Shown: positions 8,004 through 17,656, numbered from the stretch's first letter. The stretch is DNA of 64,000 nt from Bradyrhizobium barranii subsp. apii (GCF_011516635.5 NZ_CP096256.1:248001-312000); one strand, 5' to 3'. Numbers and translations are program-made. Notes: a model not told the origin generated them from the letters alone.

Positions 8004-9635
8004 CCCGCCCTATTCGTGAGAGCGCGGTATTTTGGTCCGACTGGTGCATCCGCACACCTCCGCTGACGAGGCGCACAGGATTGCCTTCGGCTTTTCACCG
8101 CCTGACGACCGGTACTTTGCAACGCGCTTGAGGGATGGGTTGGGTGAACGCGGGCGGACGCCCCACCGGTCAAGGACCGAGCGGCAGCAGCGCGCCGGGC
8201 AAGCTGCGGATCAGGTCGGCTTCGGGACATGCCGCGGCGAACGCAAGGCGAATGCGGCTCTTGGTCTCGACAACCCGGGCGGCGATTTTCAAGAGCCGAA
8301 GACGCAGCGTCGCGAACTCGGCAGTGGCCAATTCCCGGACTTTGGGAATGGCGTCGCGCACGGTCAGCATCAGCCAATAAGCGGCGGTATGGAGAACGAG
8401 GCGGACTTGATTGGCGAGCGCCGAACGGCAACTGGTGCGATCGGAGGCGAGCTGCGTCTTATGCAGCTTGATCAGATTCTCGGCTTGGCCGCGCGCGCAA
8501 TACAGGCTGTCGTAGATCCACTCGGCCGAGCCGACATCGAGGCTGGTGACGACGAAGCGGATGTCGAGGCCGAGCATCGTCGCCTCAATACGGGCGACGG
8601 TGCGTCGTTCGCGATCCCAGGACTTTGCCTTGTGGCGCGTCTCGGTATAGCCGCGCAGAACCGGCAGGTTCTCGATGGCGCGTCGCGTGCGGATGTCGTC
8701 GGCGACCGCGTCGACTTTTCTGGCGAGCGGCTTGGTGCCGGACAGACCGAAGATGTAGTCGATGCCGTTGGTCTCGCACCACGCCATTGCCTCCGGCCGG
8801 GCATAGTGCCCGTCGCCACGGAACGTAATTCGCGTGTTGTGCCACCGCGTCCGGATATGCCGTACCAGGCGGCGCAGATGGGCACGCACCTCGACGCCGC
8901 CCGGCGTCTTGCCGGGCCGCAGCACGACCGCCACGGGCCGGCTCTTCTCCGTGTCGTAGACGTGGATCGGCAGGAAGCAGCGTTCGTCATAATGAGCGTT
9001 GAACAGCGAGAGCTGCTGATGGCCGTGGACGACATCGCAGGTATCATCGATGTCGAGCGTGACGGATGCCGGCTCGCGCGGGTAGCTATCCATCCATGCG
9101 TCGACCAAAGTGTAGGTCAGTCGGATCACGTCGCGCAGGCGCGGAGCATTCTCCAGACGCGACAGCGTCGGTTGGGAACACAGATCGCGACCCGTGTCCG
9201 GCAGCCGTCCGCAGGCCAGCTTGAATGCGGGATCGGACCGCAGATGATCGAGGTCGTCGGCGTCCTCGTAGCCGCAGCAGATCGCGAACATGCGCGCGCG
9301 GAACATATCGACCAGGCTGTGCACGACCCGCGTCGGATCGCGCCGATCCGGGAACACCCGGGCCAAATTGTCGGCCAAGCCGAGACGCCGCTCGGCCATC
9401 GCCAGAAGCATCACGCCCCCGTTCGAGGTCAGCCGACCGCCATCGAAGGCAGCTGTGACTTTCTTGGCGTGAACGGCTGGAAACGAGAAGGGCAGAATCG
9501 TATCGTCGGTCATGGCGGGCGTGGTGTTCGCGGCTGAAGGTGATGGGGTTGGCTTTGCAACCGAATCCTACGCCGCATCAGCGCTTTACACCACGCTCGC
9601 CAGCCTCTCAGGCGCCCTCTGACGAATAAGACGGG
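8004..9635 (-). mobile_element. IS1380-family element, copy 2 (complete, inverted)
   Basis: This is the same 1,632-bp element as copy 1 but in reverse orientation, with a perfect CTAG target duplication at 8000-8003 and 9636-9639. Together with copy 1 it forms long inverted repeats enclosing about 5.6 kb. Confidence 0.95.
8170..9513 (-). CDS. IS1380-family transposase (copy 2)
   Basis: This is an intact 447-residue transposase, identical in protein sequence to copy 1 as far as I compared. It carries the same IDDTCDVVHGH and RGDGHYARPE acidic motifs. Because the target duplication differs from the other copies, it is an independent insertion and not part of a single composite transposon. Confidence 0.93.
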   Translation of the reverse strand: MTDDTILPFSFPAVHAKKVTAAFDGGRLTSNGGVMLLAMAERRLGLADNLARVFPDRRDPTRVVHSLVDMFRARMFAICCGYEDADDLDHLRSDPAFKLACGRLPDTGRDLCSQPTLSRLENAPRLRDVIRLTYTLVDAWMDSYPREPASVTLDIDDTCDVVHGHQQLSLFNAHYDERCFLPIHVYDTEKSRPVAVVLRPGKTPGGVEVRAHLRRLVRHIRTRWHNTRITFRGDGHYARPEAMAWCETNGIDYIFGLSGTKPLARKVDAVADDIRTRRAIENLPVLRGYTETRHKAKSWDRERRTVARIEATMLGLDIRFVVTSLDVGSAEWIYDSLYCARGQAENLIKLHKTQLASDRTSCRSALANQVRLVLHTAAYWLMLTVRDAIPKVRELATAEFATLRLRLLKIAARVVETKSRIRLAFAAACPEADLIRSLPGALLPLGP

Positions 9636-9661
9636 CTAGAGCCGTTCATCGAGGAGTAAAA

Positions 9662-9778
9662 ATGCTTCGATTCTCAAATGGAGATCCACTTAGCCTTACT
9701 AGCGCGGCGGCGCGAGCGATTGAGCTCGGTGAGCTGGATGCCTGTTATCGCGAGCTCACAGGCCGCCAGCGCCCGTAG
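9662..9778 (+). CDS. Small hypothetical protein (38 aa)
   Basis: A short ORF begins MLRFSNGDPLSLTSAAARAI and ends ELTGRQRP. A GAGGAG Shine-Dalgarno lies about 6 bases before the ATG. It sits directly after the end of IS1380 copy 2 and 51 bp before the next ORF in the same direction. No family is recognised. The good ribosome-binding site is the only support for it being real. Confidence 0.4.
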   Translation: MLRFSNGDPLSLTSAAARAIELGELDACYRELTGRQRP

Positions 9779-9829
9779 AACAGAAGAAACGGCTGGTTAT
9801 TTCACGATGCAAGTAGCGAGAATGAGTGA

Positions 9830-10174
9830 TTGAGCGACGATCTCCATCTTGAAGAGAAAGCCATCAAGGCGGTACTATTTTACCGAGAGGCTCTTACCGC
9901 TGCCGAGAAGTCTGAAACCGTGCAAGCGCTCGCACATCGAGCGCTCATGAACATGCTGCCCGAGCTCGAGCGCGCAGTTCTCGAGGATCGATCTCCATCA
10001 ATACGGAGCAAGCTGTTTGATGCCGGTGCGAAAGCGGTCGTTCGATTGAATGAGGCGCGGCAGGTCTTGGATGAGGCGACCGCACGGTTAGAGGGAGCTC
10101 GCCAGGCCCTGGCGGCTCTCGAGGGGCAGCTCGGATACATTCCAAATGTTCCGGCGACAGCAAATCGAATTTAG
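9830..10174 (+). CDS. Hypothetical 114-residue protein, C-terminal coiled coil
   Basis: The ORF uses a TTG start (SDDLHLEEKAIKAVLFYRE). The C-terminal half is a heptad-like helix (NEARQVLDEATARLEGARQA), probably a coiled coil, followed by a short GYIPNVPATANRI tail. No signal peptide or membrane segment is present. I do not recognise the family. It may form a pair with the 38-residue ORF upstream. The stretch 10175-10469 after it holds nothing I can name. Confidence 0.5.
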   Translation: MSDDLHLEEKAIKAVLFYREALTAAEKSETVQALAHRALMNMLPELERAVLEDRSPSIRSKLFDAGAKAVVRLNEARQVLDEATARLEGARQALAALEGQLGYIPNVPATANRI

Positions 10175-10469
10175 ATGACGGCTGCGTGAGCACTGTCGTG
10201 AACTGACGGAGAAGATCTGGATGGCTCGCGTCGCGAGCGGGCATCTGAAAGTTGAGCCCGCAATGTAGCGGGGTCTATCGCGTCAGTACGTCAATTTCGC
10301 TGCTCGACCGTTGGACAATGCGGCGCCTCCGATCTGCTCGCATTCCTGAGGCAACCACGATGCTCGGCCCGGCGCGCCGCCGAAGTGTCTCGCGGAGAAT
10401 GCGCAACGTTCTTAAGAAATTGATAGTGCAGCAAAATCATGTTGGAACTCGATAGACAAGTCGCTGATT

Positions 10470-11350
10470 GCGCTCGTTAGAAATGTCACCGCAAGGCCCG
10501 GCGAGGAGGGCGCACGGACGCGAAGCTGGCCGGGGTTGCGCAGCGGCCGGGCGCCCGGATGAGAGCCCCAATGCCAGCGACGGCGACTGGTCGAGTTGCG
10601 GGTTTTAGCCCGCCTTGAACAAGCTCGGACCTTGGCCACGTCGCCGCGGAGCCTTCTGGCTGCGGCTGAAGTCGAGCAGCTTCTGCTGCTCGGCAAGTGT
10701 ACGCCAGAACCGACCCTAACCGCTTGTTCTCGACGATCTCCGCCTGGTCGACTTGTCGCGCCTTGTCGAACGTCCGGTAGGGCGGCGCACGGCCCCTGTG
10801 CTTGATCACAAGCCGCCCGTCCGGATGGTCGAACACGGTGACGCGCTGGCGGGCGAGGGTGCTCGTAATCTCGTTCGGCTCGAGGATGAACAGCATCTTG
10901 TCGTATTGCAGCGTCAGACTCTGCGATACCGTGCGCTCTTCCTTCCAGGCAAAGGCATCATCGACGACGTCGTGCTCAGTCAGCGGTCGACGCACGTCCT
11001 TGTCACTGAAGGGAGGCTTCGCCAACCGCCGATTGTAGCCTTCCATGAACGCGGGCAAAAATGCGTTGCCGGCCTCGATGGTTGAGATTCCGGCCAGCCG
11101 CATCTCCTTCAACAGACGATCTTGCAGCGTTCCATTGGCTCGTTCGACGCGCCCCTTCGACTGCGGAGCGTTGGCACAGATGATATCGATGTTGAGCTCG
11201 TGCAACGCCCGGCCAAACTGGGTCATGCCGTCACCCCCGGGCGCCCCGACCCTTGTTTACCCGGAACGTCGCGTGCTTATCCGAGTAGAATGCGATCGGC
11301 TTGCCGTAGCGCTGCAAATAGGCGCGCGTCGCAGCTCTTCTAACGGTGGT
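10470..11350 (-). pseudogene. ISNCY-family transposase, C-terminal half
   Basis: The minus-strand frame 11226-10486 opens MTQFGRALHELNIDIICANA and continues PQSKGRVERANGTLQDRLL with KEMRLAGISTIEAGNAFLP. This is the ISNCY catalytic segment with the third acidic residue (RVERANGTLQDRL). Just upstream, in a shifted frame (about 11350-11240), are the words RRAYLQRYGKPIAFYSDKHA and FRVNKGRG, the preceding catalytic Asp region. The N-terminal half is missing and there is a frameshift around 11228, so the gene is dead. An element end appears near 10470. Confidence 0.8.
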
Positions 11351-11464
11351 CTATTGCTCGCATAACATAGATTATGGAATACTTATGCAATTCTTGGAAT
11401 GCGGTCAAAAACAACCTCAGATTACTTTAGTATACTTTCTTCGGCGCTTCGTCCATCCCGGCCA

Positions 11465-11746
11465 TCACGCGGGGTCGCACGTTCGCTCCAAACATGACGA
11501 ATGCCGCTGGACGTAACCGCGACGGGTTTTTCGTCTCAGCCAGGACTCGAGAGCCTCGACGGCCTGCACGTGACCATCGAACAGATCGAGCCGCCGTCGT
11601 CCGCGCCCACCGAGACGACCCCATTCACGCACCAATGCCGTATCGCCGAACAGCGTCGGCTCGATCGTGAGCACGTAGAACCGCGCCATGTTGCGGGCCG
11701 GATCGCGACGCTCGAGCACGAGGTATTGCACGGTGAGTTCGGACAT
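11465..11746 (-). CDS. Small WGR-domain protein
   Basis: From the internal ATG at 11746 the protein reads MSELTVQYLVLERRDPARNM, then ARFYVLTIEPTLFGDTALVR, then EWGRLGGRGRRRLDLF and HVQAVEALESWLRRKTRRGY. This is a near-complete WGR domain (EWGRLG core, RRR basic turn, helical tail). WGR domains bind nucleic acid; stand-alone versions of about 85-95 residues are common on rhizobial accessory DNA, function unknown. The last dozen residues after GYVQR look non-native. The longer ORF start at 11761 adds five unlikely residues. Confidence 0.75.
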   Translation of the reverse strand: MSELTVQYLVLERRDPARNMARFYVLTIEPTLFGDTALVREWGRLGGRGRRRLDLFDGHVQAVEALESWLRRKTRRGYVQRHSSCLERTCDPA

Positions 11747-12148
11747 GCGCCAGAATCGCAATTCCCGAATCGAGCGTCCAATTAAATAAACGAATCGATC
11801 AGGACCAAGGATTCAGAAATTTTATGCTGGCAAGAAGACAGTCGGGGCTCGACTCGCGATGGAGTTCTGCGGCTCCCACCCGAGGCAGGATCTTTGGCCA
11901 AAGTCGAATGTGCCTCCATCATTTCGAGCCCCTGCCCTTTGTCGGTGATGCCATCCAGCATTGAAGTCAATTTCGCCGCTGCTTGCAGCCTCATCCTCCA
12001 TCGCCGCAATGCGCCAACCGTCCGGGCCCATCAGAATTTGGTGCAACTACTGGTCGGGGGCGGCTGTGTGAGAATTGCCGGCCCGCACGGATTCTGAAGC
12101 TGCGAACGGCGCTGCCTTCGATCGCCTCGTTGACCTTGATGTGGCTTC
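11747..12148. other. Intergenic, no feature recognised
   Basis: These 400 bp lie between the WGR gene and IS630 copy 2. Short frames exist on both strands, but none matches a family or has a convincing ribosome-binding site. It is probably decayed sequence. Confidence 0.5.
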
Positions 12149-12242
12149 TAGAGCATTTTCCGACCGGAAAGAATCGGGTGGGGATTCCCAAAACGGCGCG
12201 AGTCAGATTCAAGCTGCATGCTGGCGAGGGAGGCCAGCATGT

Positions 12243-12626
12243 ATGGCCAGGGCGCTTTCGGTTGATCTTCGCCAAAGGGTGGTAGCCGCGATTGACGGTG
12301 GCATGTCCTGTCGACAGGCTGCTGAGCGCTTTGGTGTCAGCGCGGCCAGTGCGATCCGCTGGCGCGCTCGCCTCAAGAAAGTTGGCGACATCGTTCCTAA
12401 ACGCCAGGGCGGTGACCGCAAATCGCAGCGCATCGAAGCGCATTCGCAATTGATTCTGGAGGCGGTGACAGCGAGGCCGGATATCACGCTTGCCGAGTTG
12501 CGAGAACTGTTGAAACGTCATGGAATATCGACTGGCATCGCGTCGCTCTGGCGTTTTTTCCAGCGCAGAAAGATCACACTTAAAAAAAGACAGCGCACGC
12601 CGCCGAGCAACGGCGCGGCGATATAA
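12243..12626 (+). CDS. IS630 transposase orfA (copy 2)
   Basis: This 127-residue helix-turn-helix N-terminal part of the IS630 transposase differs from copies 1 and 3 by a few substitutions (for example RWRAR against RWRGR, and RHGIS against RRGIS). The run of seven A residues within CTTAAAAAAAGA, 14 codons before its stop, is where the ribosome or RNA polymerase must slip into the -1 frame to make the complete enzyme. Confidence 0.85.
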   Translation: MARALSVDLRQRVVAAIDGGMSCRQAAERFGVSAASAIRWRARLKKVGDIVPKRQGGDRKSQRIEAHSQLILEAVTARPDITLAELRELLKRHGISTGIASLWRFFQRRKITLKKRQRTPPSNGAAI

Positions 12627-13189
12627 ATGCCGCACGTGAGGAGTGGTTCGAAGGGCAAATCGACCTTGACCCTGAGCGTCTCGTCTTCATCGACGAAACC
12701 AGCGCCAACACCAAAATGGCGCGGCGTTACGGGCGCTCGCCACGCGGCGAGCGATGTCGTGCAGCTATCCCACACGGACATTGGAAGACGACGACGTTCA
12801 CCGCTGGATTGCGCTCCGACGGTCTGATCGCGCCGCTTGTTCTGGACGGTCCAATGGATGGCGACGCTTTCCTGGCCTACGTCGAGCAATTGCTCGCCCC
12901 ATCGCTGCGGCCGGGCGATACCGTTATCATGGACAACTTGCCCGCTCACAAGGTCCATGGCGTTCGAGAGGCCATCCAGGCGGTCGGAGCTAGCCTGCTC
13001 TATCTTCCGCCCTACAGTCCAGACTTCAACCCGATTGAAATGGCCTTCTCCAAACTGAAAGCGCTGTTGCGGGCCGCCGCAGCCCGCACCATGCCCGATC
13101 TCTGGCAAGCAATCGCCAACGCTCTCAAACGCTTCTCACCCGAGGAATGTCAAAATTATCTCGTCGCGGCTGGTTACGACGCAACGTGA
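12581..13189 (+). CDS. IS630 transposase catalytic part (orfB, -1 frame, copy 2)
   Basis: In the -1 frame the protein continues AAREEWFEGQIDLDPERLVF, then IDETSANTKMARRYGRSPRG (first Asp in FIDET), IMDNLPAHKV (second Asp) and YLPPYSPDFNPIEMAFSKLK (the final acidic residue in NPIE). This is the complete DDE triad of IS630 transposases. It has no good start of its own, which supports production by programmed frameshifting from orfA. It is intact to its stop. Confidence 0.85.
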
Positions 13190-13302
13190 TCGGAAAACGC
13201 TCTAGCATCCCGGACATCCGGCTCCCGGCCGATGGTCCGGTAGAGCGAACCTGGCGTACATCCCGTAACCGAAGAGCTTGTAGGAATCGGTGATCGGCGG
13301 CG

Positions 13303-13644
13303 TCACTGAATCTCCTTCAACTCGACCTCCGACCAAAACGAAAGCCCCCGCCATTCTGCTTCTTCATCATCCTGGGCAAGAAGGTCGGTCTCGTAGCCGC
13401 CATCGACGTTGGCGTAGGCATCCACTAACCAGCGTTGCTTGATGCCGAAGAGCGGTCGCGGCTGCGCGATGGCCGCCTTCGGGATCTTTCGGATGGCGGA
13501 CGTCCCAGAGAGTGGGACCGAAGTCATTCCGATGGCCACGGCCGCCGTTGCGGCAATTGGCGCCTGGCTCGGCCATATCTTTGGTTGAGCGCCGCCCTTC
13601 CCGCCTTGAATCGTGAAACCGCGAATACGGCTGCACGATTTCAC
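13303..13644 (-). CDS. Hypothetical protein, uncertain
   Basis: The minus-strand ORF ends VDAYANVDGGYETDLLAQDD followed by EEAEWRGLSFWSEVELKEIQ, an acidic, natural-looking C terminus. The N-terminal half is of ordinary composition. No family is recognised and no clear ribosome-binding site is visible. It lies downstream of the DUF2130 gene in the same direction (33 bp gap), so it could be a second gene of that transcript. Confidence 0.35.
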   Translation of the reverse strand: MKSCSRIRGFTIQGGKGGAQPKIWPSQAPIAATAAVAIGMTSVPLSGTSAIRKIPKAAIAQPRPLFGIKQRWLVDAYANVDGGYETDLLAQDDEEAEWRGLSFWSEVELKEIQ

Positions 13645-13677
13645 GCCGCCGCTTGTTTCTGCCTGCTCTTGGCTGCC

Positions 13678-15087
13678 TCACTCTGCGGCTTCAGCGGGGG
13701 AGCTTTTAAGCTCTGCGAACTTCGCCGCCATCGTCGGATTGCCCCGAGTCAGCTTCTTGATCGTCACGTCCTGCGCCTTGTCATTTGCGAGGCGCAGGTT
13801 GCGATCTGCGCCGATCAACGCATCCTTCGTCTTCTGCAGATGATCGATGGACTTATCGATCTCATTGATGGCGGTCTGGAAATGTCTGGAAGCAAGATCG
13901 TAGTTCTTCGAGAATGCGGTCTTGAACGTCTCAAGCTGGCTCTCAAATTGAGTGATGTCGATATTCTGGGCTTTCACGAGCGCCAGCTCGGCCTTGTACT
14001 TCAGTGAATTGATCGCCGCATTCCGCAGAAGCGTAATCATCGGCAGGAAGAACTGCGGCCGGATCACATACATTTTCGGGTAACGGTGGAACACGTCAAC
14101 GATGCCCGAGTTGTAAAGTTCGTTTTCCGGTTCAAGCAATGAGACCAGGATCGCGTACTCGCAGCCCTTTTCAATCCGGTCCCGGTCAAGCTCCTTGAGA
14201 AAGTCCTCGTTCTTGCTTTTCGTCGCGGTTTTGTCGCTTTCGTTCTTCATCTCGAACATGATCGAGATGATCTCAGTACCGGCCTCATCCGAGTCTCGGA
14301 AGATGTAGTCGCCCTTGCTGCCCGTCCGTGCGTCATTGTCTTTCTCGAAATAAGCCCGCGGAAAAGCCATCGACCGCACCCGATTGAACTCGGTCTCGCA
14401 GTGCTGTTCGAGGCTCTCCCCCACCATCTTGGTTGACAGGCGGGCCTTCATATCCTTGAGGCGCTCGATCGCGTCATCACGATCCTTGATTTGCGTTTCG
14501 TACTTGTCCTTGAGCGACTGCTCAGACAGCTGCCTTTCAAGCTGCACCTGCTTGATGCCGTTCTTCAGCTCATCGCGCTCTTTCTCGACGGCGCCGACCG
14601 CTTCGGTCACCGCAAGCTTCTTCTCAAGCTCGACGGCCTGAAGCTGGGCCCTCAGCTCTTGGATTTCCTTGTCCTTGGCAGCAGAGATTTTATGCTGCTC
14701 GCTGGCCAGAAGCGCTTCAGCAAGCTCCGAGGCCGCTTCCTTTTCCCGCTCAGACTGGACCAGCTCGTTCGCAAGTCTGTCGCGCTCCTTTTCGATGGCG
14801 CTGAGCGCTTCATTAACGGCGAGCTTCTGGGCGACCTCACCGCCCTCAAGCTTGGACTTCAACTCGTTGATCTCGGCGTCCTTAGCGGCCGCAGCCTTCT
14901 GGAGATCGTTGCTCACCTGGGCCTTGGCCAATTCAACAGCGCTCAGCTTGTCACGCTCGGCCAATTCCAGACGCTCGTGCAGCTGTCTGTCGAAATCGGC
15001 GTCACGGACCTGCTTCAGGATCTCGGCGTAGCCGGTCTCATCGACCTTGAAGGCCTTGTCACAGTGGGGACAGATGATCTCGTGCAT
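13678..15087 (-). CDS. DUF2130 family protein
   Basis: This 469-residue protein begins MHEIICPHCDKAFKVDETGY, giving a CxxC zinc-ribbon-like knuckle at residues 6-9. A very long charged coiled coil follows (about residues 30-220, rich in EKERDEL and KDKEIQEL repeats). The globular C-terminal domain carries GSKGDYIFRDSDEAG and IISIMFEMKNESDKT. The Asp and the E-x-K of that region resemble a PD-(D/E)xK nuclease core; that reading is my inference. The DUF2130 family has no settled biochemical role. The gene is full length and is one of the few undamaged cargo genes in this half of the window. Confidence 0.85.
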   Translation of the reverse strand: MHEIICPHCDKAFKVDETGYAEILKQVRDADFDRQLHERLELAERDKLSAVELAKAQVSNDLQKAAAAKDAEINELKSKLEGGEVAQKLAVNEALSAIEKERDRLANELVQSEREKEAASELAEALLASEQHKISAAKDKEIQELRAQLQAVELEKKLAVTEAVGAVEKERDELKNGIKQVQLERQLSEQSLKDKYETQIKDRDDAIERLKDMKARLSTKMVGESLEQHCETEFNRVRSMAFPRAYFEKDNDARTGSKGDYIFRDSDEAGTEIISIMFEMKNESDKTATKSKNEDFLKELDRDRIEKGCEYAILVSLLEPENELYNSGIVDVFHRYPKMYVIRPQFFLPMITLLRNAAINSLKYKAELALVKAQNIDITQFESQLETFKTAFSKNYDLASRHFQTAINEIDKSIDHLQKTKDALIGADRNLRLANDKAQDVTIKKLTRGNPTMAAKFAELKSSPAEAAE

Positions 15088-15464
15088 GGTTCCTGTCCGG
15101 ATCGGGCGGCTGCTGTTGACATTTCAAAATGGAATGGGCCGGTAGAATCGGGCCAGCATGAGAACAAAATTAGAACGAGAAAAATTGGAGGGTCAAGCCG
15201 CAAGCCGCGGTTTTGCGCAGTTTGCTTTGACAATCCCCGCCTTTCGGGGCCCGAAGCAACGGCTCGCGTCGCTGGGGAGGCGATCGAAGCGGACAAGCGG
15301 GCCCGGTTATCGACTTGCGCGCGTAAGATCCTCCGACCAGGCTCAATTGGGCTCTGGCCTTTCTGTTTGTGCTGAACGACGGGATCAAGGCCGGTGTAGC
15401 GCGAGACAAACGTATTGAAGCGGGCGAATATCGAATGGAAGACTTGAAGCCCGACGATATTTAG
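15088..15464 (+). other. Intergenic, with a possible C-terminal gene fragment
   Basis: Most of this stretch has no coding signal. Near its end a plus-strand frame (about 15330-15464) reads ALAFLFVLNDGIKAGVARDK, then EAGEYRMEDLKPDDI and a TAG stop. That looks like the tail of a real protein but is not recognised and has no start. The stop codon overlaps the TTAG target site of IS1380 copy 3. Confidence 0.3.
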
Positions 15465-17096
15465 CCCGTCTTATTCGTCAGAGGGCGCCTGAGAGGCTGG
15501 CGAGCGTGGTGTAAAGCGCTGATGCGGCGTAGGATTCGGTTGCAAAGCCAACCCCATCACCTTCAGCCGCGAACACCAGGCCCGCCATGACCGATGATAC
15601 GATTCTGCCCTTCTCGTTTCCAGCCGTTCACGCCAAGAAAGTCACAGCTGCCTTCGATGGCGGTCGGCTGACCTCGAACGGGGGCGTGATGCTTCTGGCG
15701 ATGGCCGAGCGGCGTCTCGGCTTGGCCGACAATTTGGCCCGGGTGTTCCCGGATCGGCGCGATCCGACGCGGGTCGTGCACAGCCTTGTCGATATGTTCC
15801 GCGCGCGCATGTTCGCGATCTGCTGCGGCTACGAGGACGCCGACGACCTCGATCATCTGCGGTCCGATCCGGCATTCAAGCTGGCCTGCGGACGGCTGCC
15901 GGACACGGGTCGCGATCTGTGTTCCCAACCGACGCTGTCGCGTCTGGAGAATGCTCCGCGCCTGCGCGACGTGATCCGACTGACCTACACTTTGGTCGAC
16001 GCATGGATGGATAGCTACCCGCGCGAGCCGGCATCCGTCACGCTCGACATCGATGATACCTGCGATGTCGTCCACGGCCATCAGCAGCTCTCGCTGTTCA
16101 ACGCTCATTATGACGAACGCTGCTTCCTGCCGATCCACGTCTACGACACGGAGAAGAGCCGGCCCGTGGCGGTCGTGCTGCGGCCCGGCAAGACGCCGGG
16201 CGGCGTCGAGGTGCGTGCCCATCTGCGCCGCCTGGTACGGCATATCCGGACGCGGTGGCACAACACGCGAATTACGTTCCGTGGCGACGGGCACTATGCC
16301 CGGCCGGAGGCAATGGCGTGGTGCGAGACCAACGGCATCGACTACATCTTCGGTCTGTCCGGCACCAAGCCGCTCGCCAGAAAAGTCGACGCGGTCGCCG
16401 ACGACATCCGCACGCGACGCGCCATCGAGAACCTGCCGGTTCTGCGCGGCTATACCGAGACGCGCCACAAGGCAAAGTCCTGGGATCGCGAACGACGCAC
16501 CGTCGCCCGTATTGAGGCGACGATGCTCGGCCTCGACATCCGCTTCGTCGTCACCAGCCTCGATGTCGGCTCGGCCGAGTGGATCTACGACAGCCTGTAT
16601 TGCGCGCGCGGCCAAGCCGAGAATCTGATCAAGCTGCATAAGACGCAGCTCGCCTCCGATCGCACCAGTTGCCGTTCGGCGCTCGCCAATCAAGTCCGCC
16701 TCGTTCTCCATACCGCCGCTTATTGGCTGATGCTGACCGTGCGCGACGCCATTCCCAAAGTCCGGGAATTGGCCACTGCCGAGTTCGCGACGCTGCGTCT
16801 TCGGCTCTTGAAAATCGCCGCCCGGGTTGTCGAGACCAAGAGCCGCATTCGCCTTGCGTTCGCCGCGGCATGTCCCGAAGCCGACCTGATCCGCAGCTTG
16901 CCCGGCGCGCTGCTGCCGCTCGGTCCTTGACCGGTGGGGCGTCCGCCCGCGTTCACCCAACCCATCCCTCAAGCGCGTTGCAAAGTACCGGTCGTCAGGC
17001 GGTGAAAAGCCGAAGGCAATCCTGTGCGCCTCGTCAGCGGAGGTGTGCGGATGCACCAGTCGGACCAAAATACCGCGCTCTCACGAATAGGGCGGG
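15465..17096 (+). mobile_element. IS1380-family element, copy 3 (complete)
   Basis: This is a 1,632-bp element with a perfect TTAG duplication at 15461-15464 and 17097-17100. Its right target site lies within the truncated edge of an older IS1380 fragment (copy 4), so this is a nested insertion of the same family. Confidence 0.95.
15587..16930 (+). CDS. IS1380-family transposase (copy 3)
   Basis: This intact 447-residue transposase has the same protein sequence as copies 1 and 2, with only a few silent or leader differences seen (for example at the start and around 15785). Candidate DDE residues are in IDDTCDVVHGH and RGDGHYARPE, and in QAENLIKLHK. It should be active. Confidence 0.93.
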   Translation: MTDDTILPFSFPAVHAKKVTAAFDGGRLTSNGGVMLLAMAERRLGLADNLARVFPDRRDPTRVVHSLVDMFRARMFAICCGYEDADDLDHLRSDPAFKLACGRLPDTGRDLCSQPTLSRLENAPRLRDVIRLTYTLVDAWMDSYPREPASVTLDIDDTCDVVHGHQQLSLFNAHYDERCFLPIHVYDTEKSRPVAVVLRPGKTPGGVEVRAHLRRLVRHIRTRWHNTRITFRGDGHYARPEAMAWCETNGIDYIFGLSGTKPLARKVDAVADDIRTRRAIENLPVLRGYTETRHKAKSWDRERRTVARIEATMLGLDIRFVVTSLDVGSAEWIYDSLYCARGQAENLIKLHKTQLASDRTSCRSALANQVRLVLHTAAYWLMLTVRDAIPKVRELATAEFATLRLRLLKIAARVVETKSRIRLAFAAACPEADLIRSLPGALLPLGP

Positions 17097-17097
17097 T

Positions 17098-17650
17098 TAG
17101 CTATCCATCCATGCATCGACCAGGGTGTAGGTCAGGCGGATCACGTCGCGCAGGCGGGGAGCATTCTCCAGCCGCGACAGCGTCGGTTGGGAACACAGAT
17201 CGCGACCGCTGTCTGGTAGCCGTCCACAGGCCAGCTTGAATGCGGGATCGGACCGCAGATGATCGAGGTCATCGGCGTCCTCGTAGCCGCAGCAGATCGC
17301 GAACATGCGAGCGCGAAACATATCGACAAGGCTGTGCACGACCCGCGTCGGATCGCGCCGATCCGGGAACACCCGGGCCAAATTGTTGGCCAAACCGAGA
17401 CGTCGCTCGGCCATCGCAAGAAGCATCACGCCCCCGTTCGAGGTCAGCCGACCGCCATCGAAGGCAGCTGTGACTTTCTTGGCGTGAACGGCTGGAAACG
17501 AGAAGGGTAGACTCGTATCATCGGTCATGGCGGGCGTGGCGTTCGCGGTGGAAGGTGATGGGGTTGGCTTCGCAACCGAATCCTACGCTTCATCAGCGCT
17601 TTACACCACGCTCGCCAGCCTCTCAGGCGCCCTCTGACGAATAAGACGGG
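17098..17650 (-). pseudogene. IS1380 fragment, copy 4 (first 143 codons)
   Basis: The outer inverted repeat (ending ACGGG at 17650, then CTAA) and the first 143 residues of the transposase are present (MTDDTSLPFSF onward). They end at DAWMDS with a TAA created by the junction. The variant residues (TSLPF, LANNLARV, LPDSGRDL) match copy 5 and not copies 1-3, so this is an older, diverged lineage. The remaining two thirds are lost. Confidence 0.9.
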
Positions 17651-17656
17651 CTAAGT

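Larger units (their letters stand above)
12149..13204 (+). mobile_element. IS630-family element, copy 2 (complete, about 1,056 bp)
   Basis: The ends TAGAGCATTTTCCGACC and GATCGGAAAACGCTCTA are inverted repeats with terminal TA. The two transposase frames and the A7 slippage site (about 12581-12587) are the same as in copy 3. A direct repeat with copy 3 lies 7,920 bp away. Confidence 0.93.

Noticed and set aside
746..9635. A composite transposon formed by inverted IS1380 copies 1 and 2
   Set aside because: Each copy has its own 4-bp duplication (CTAA and CTAG), which shows independent insertions.
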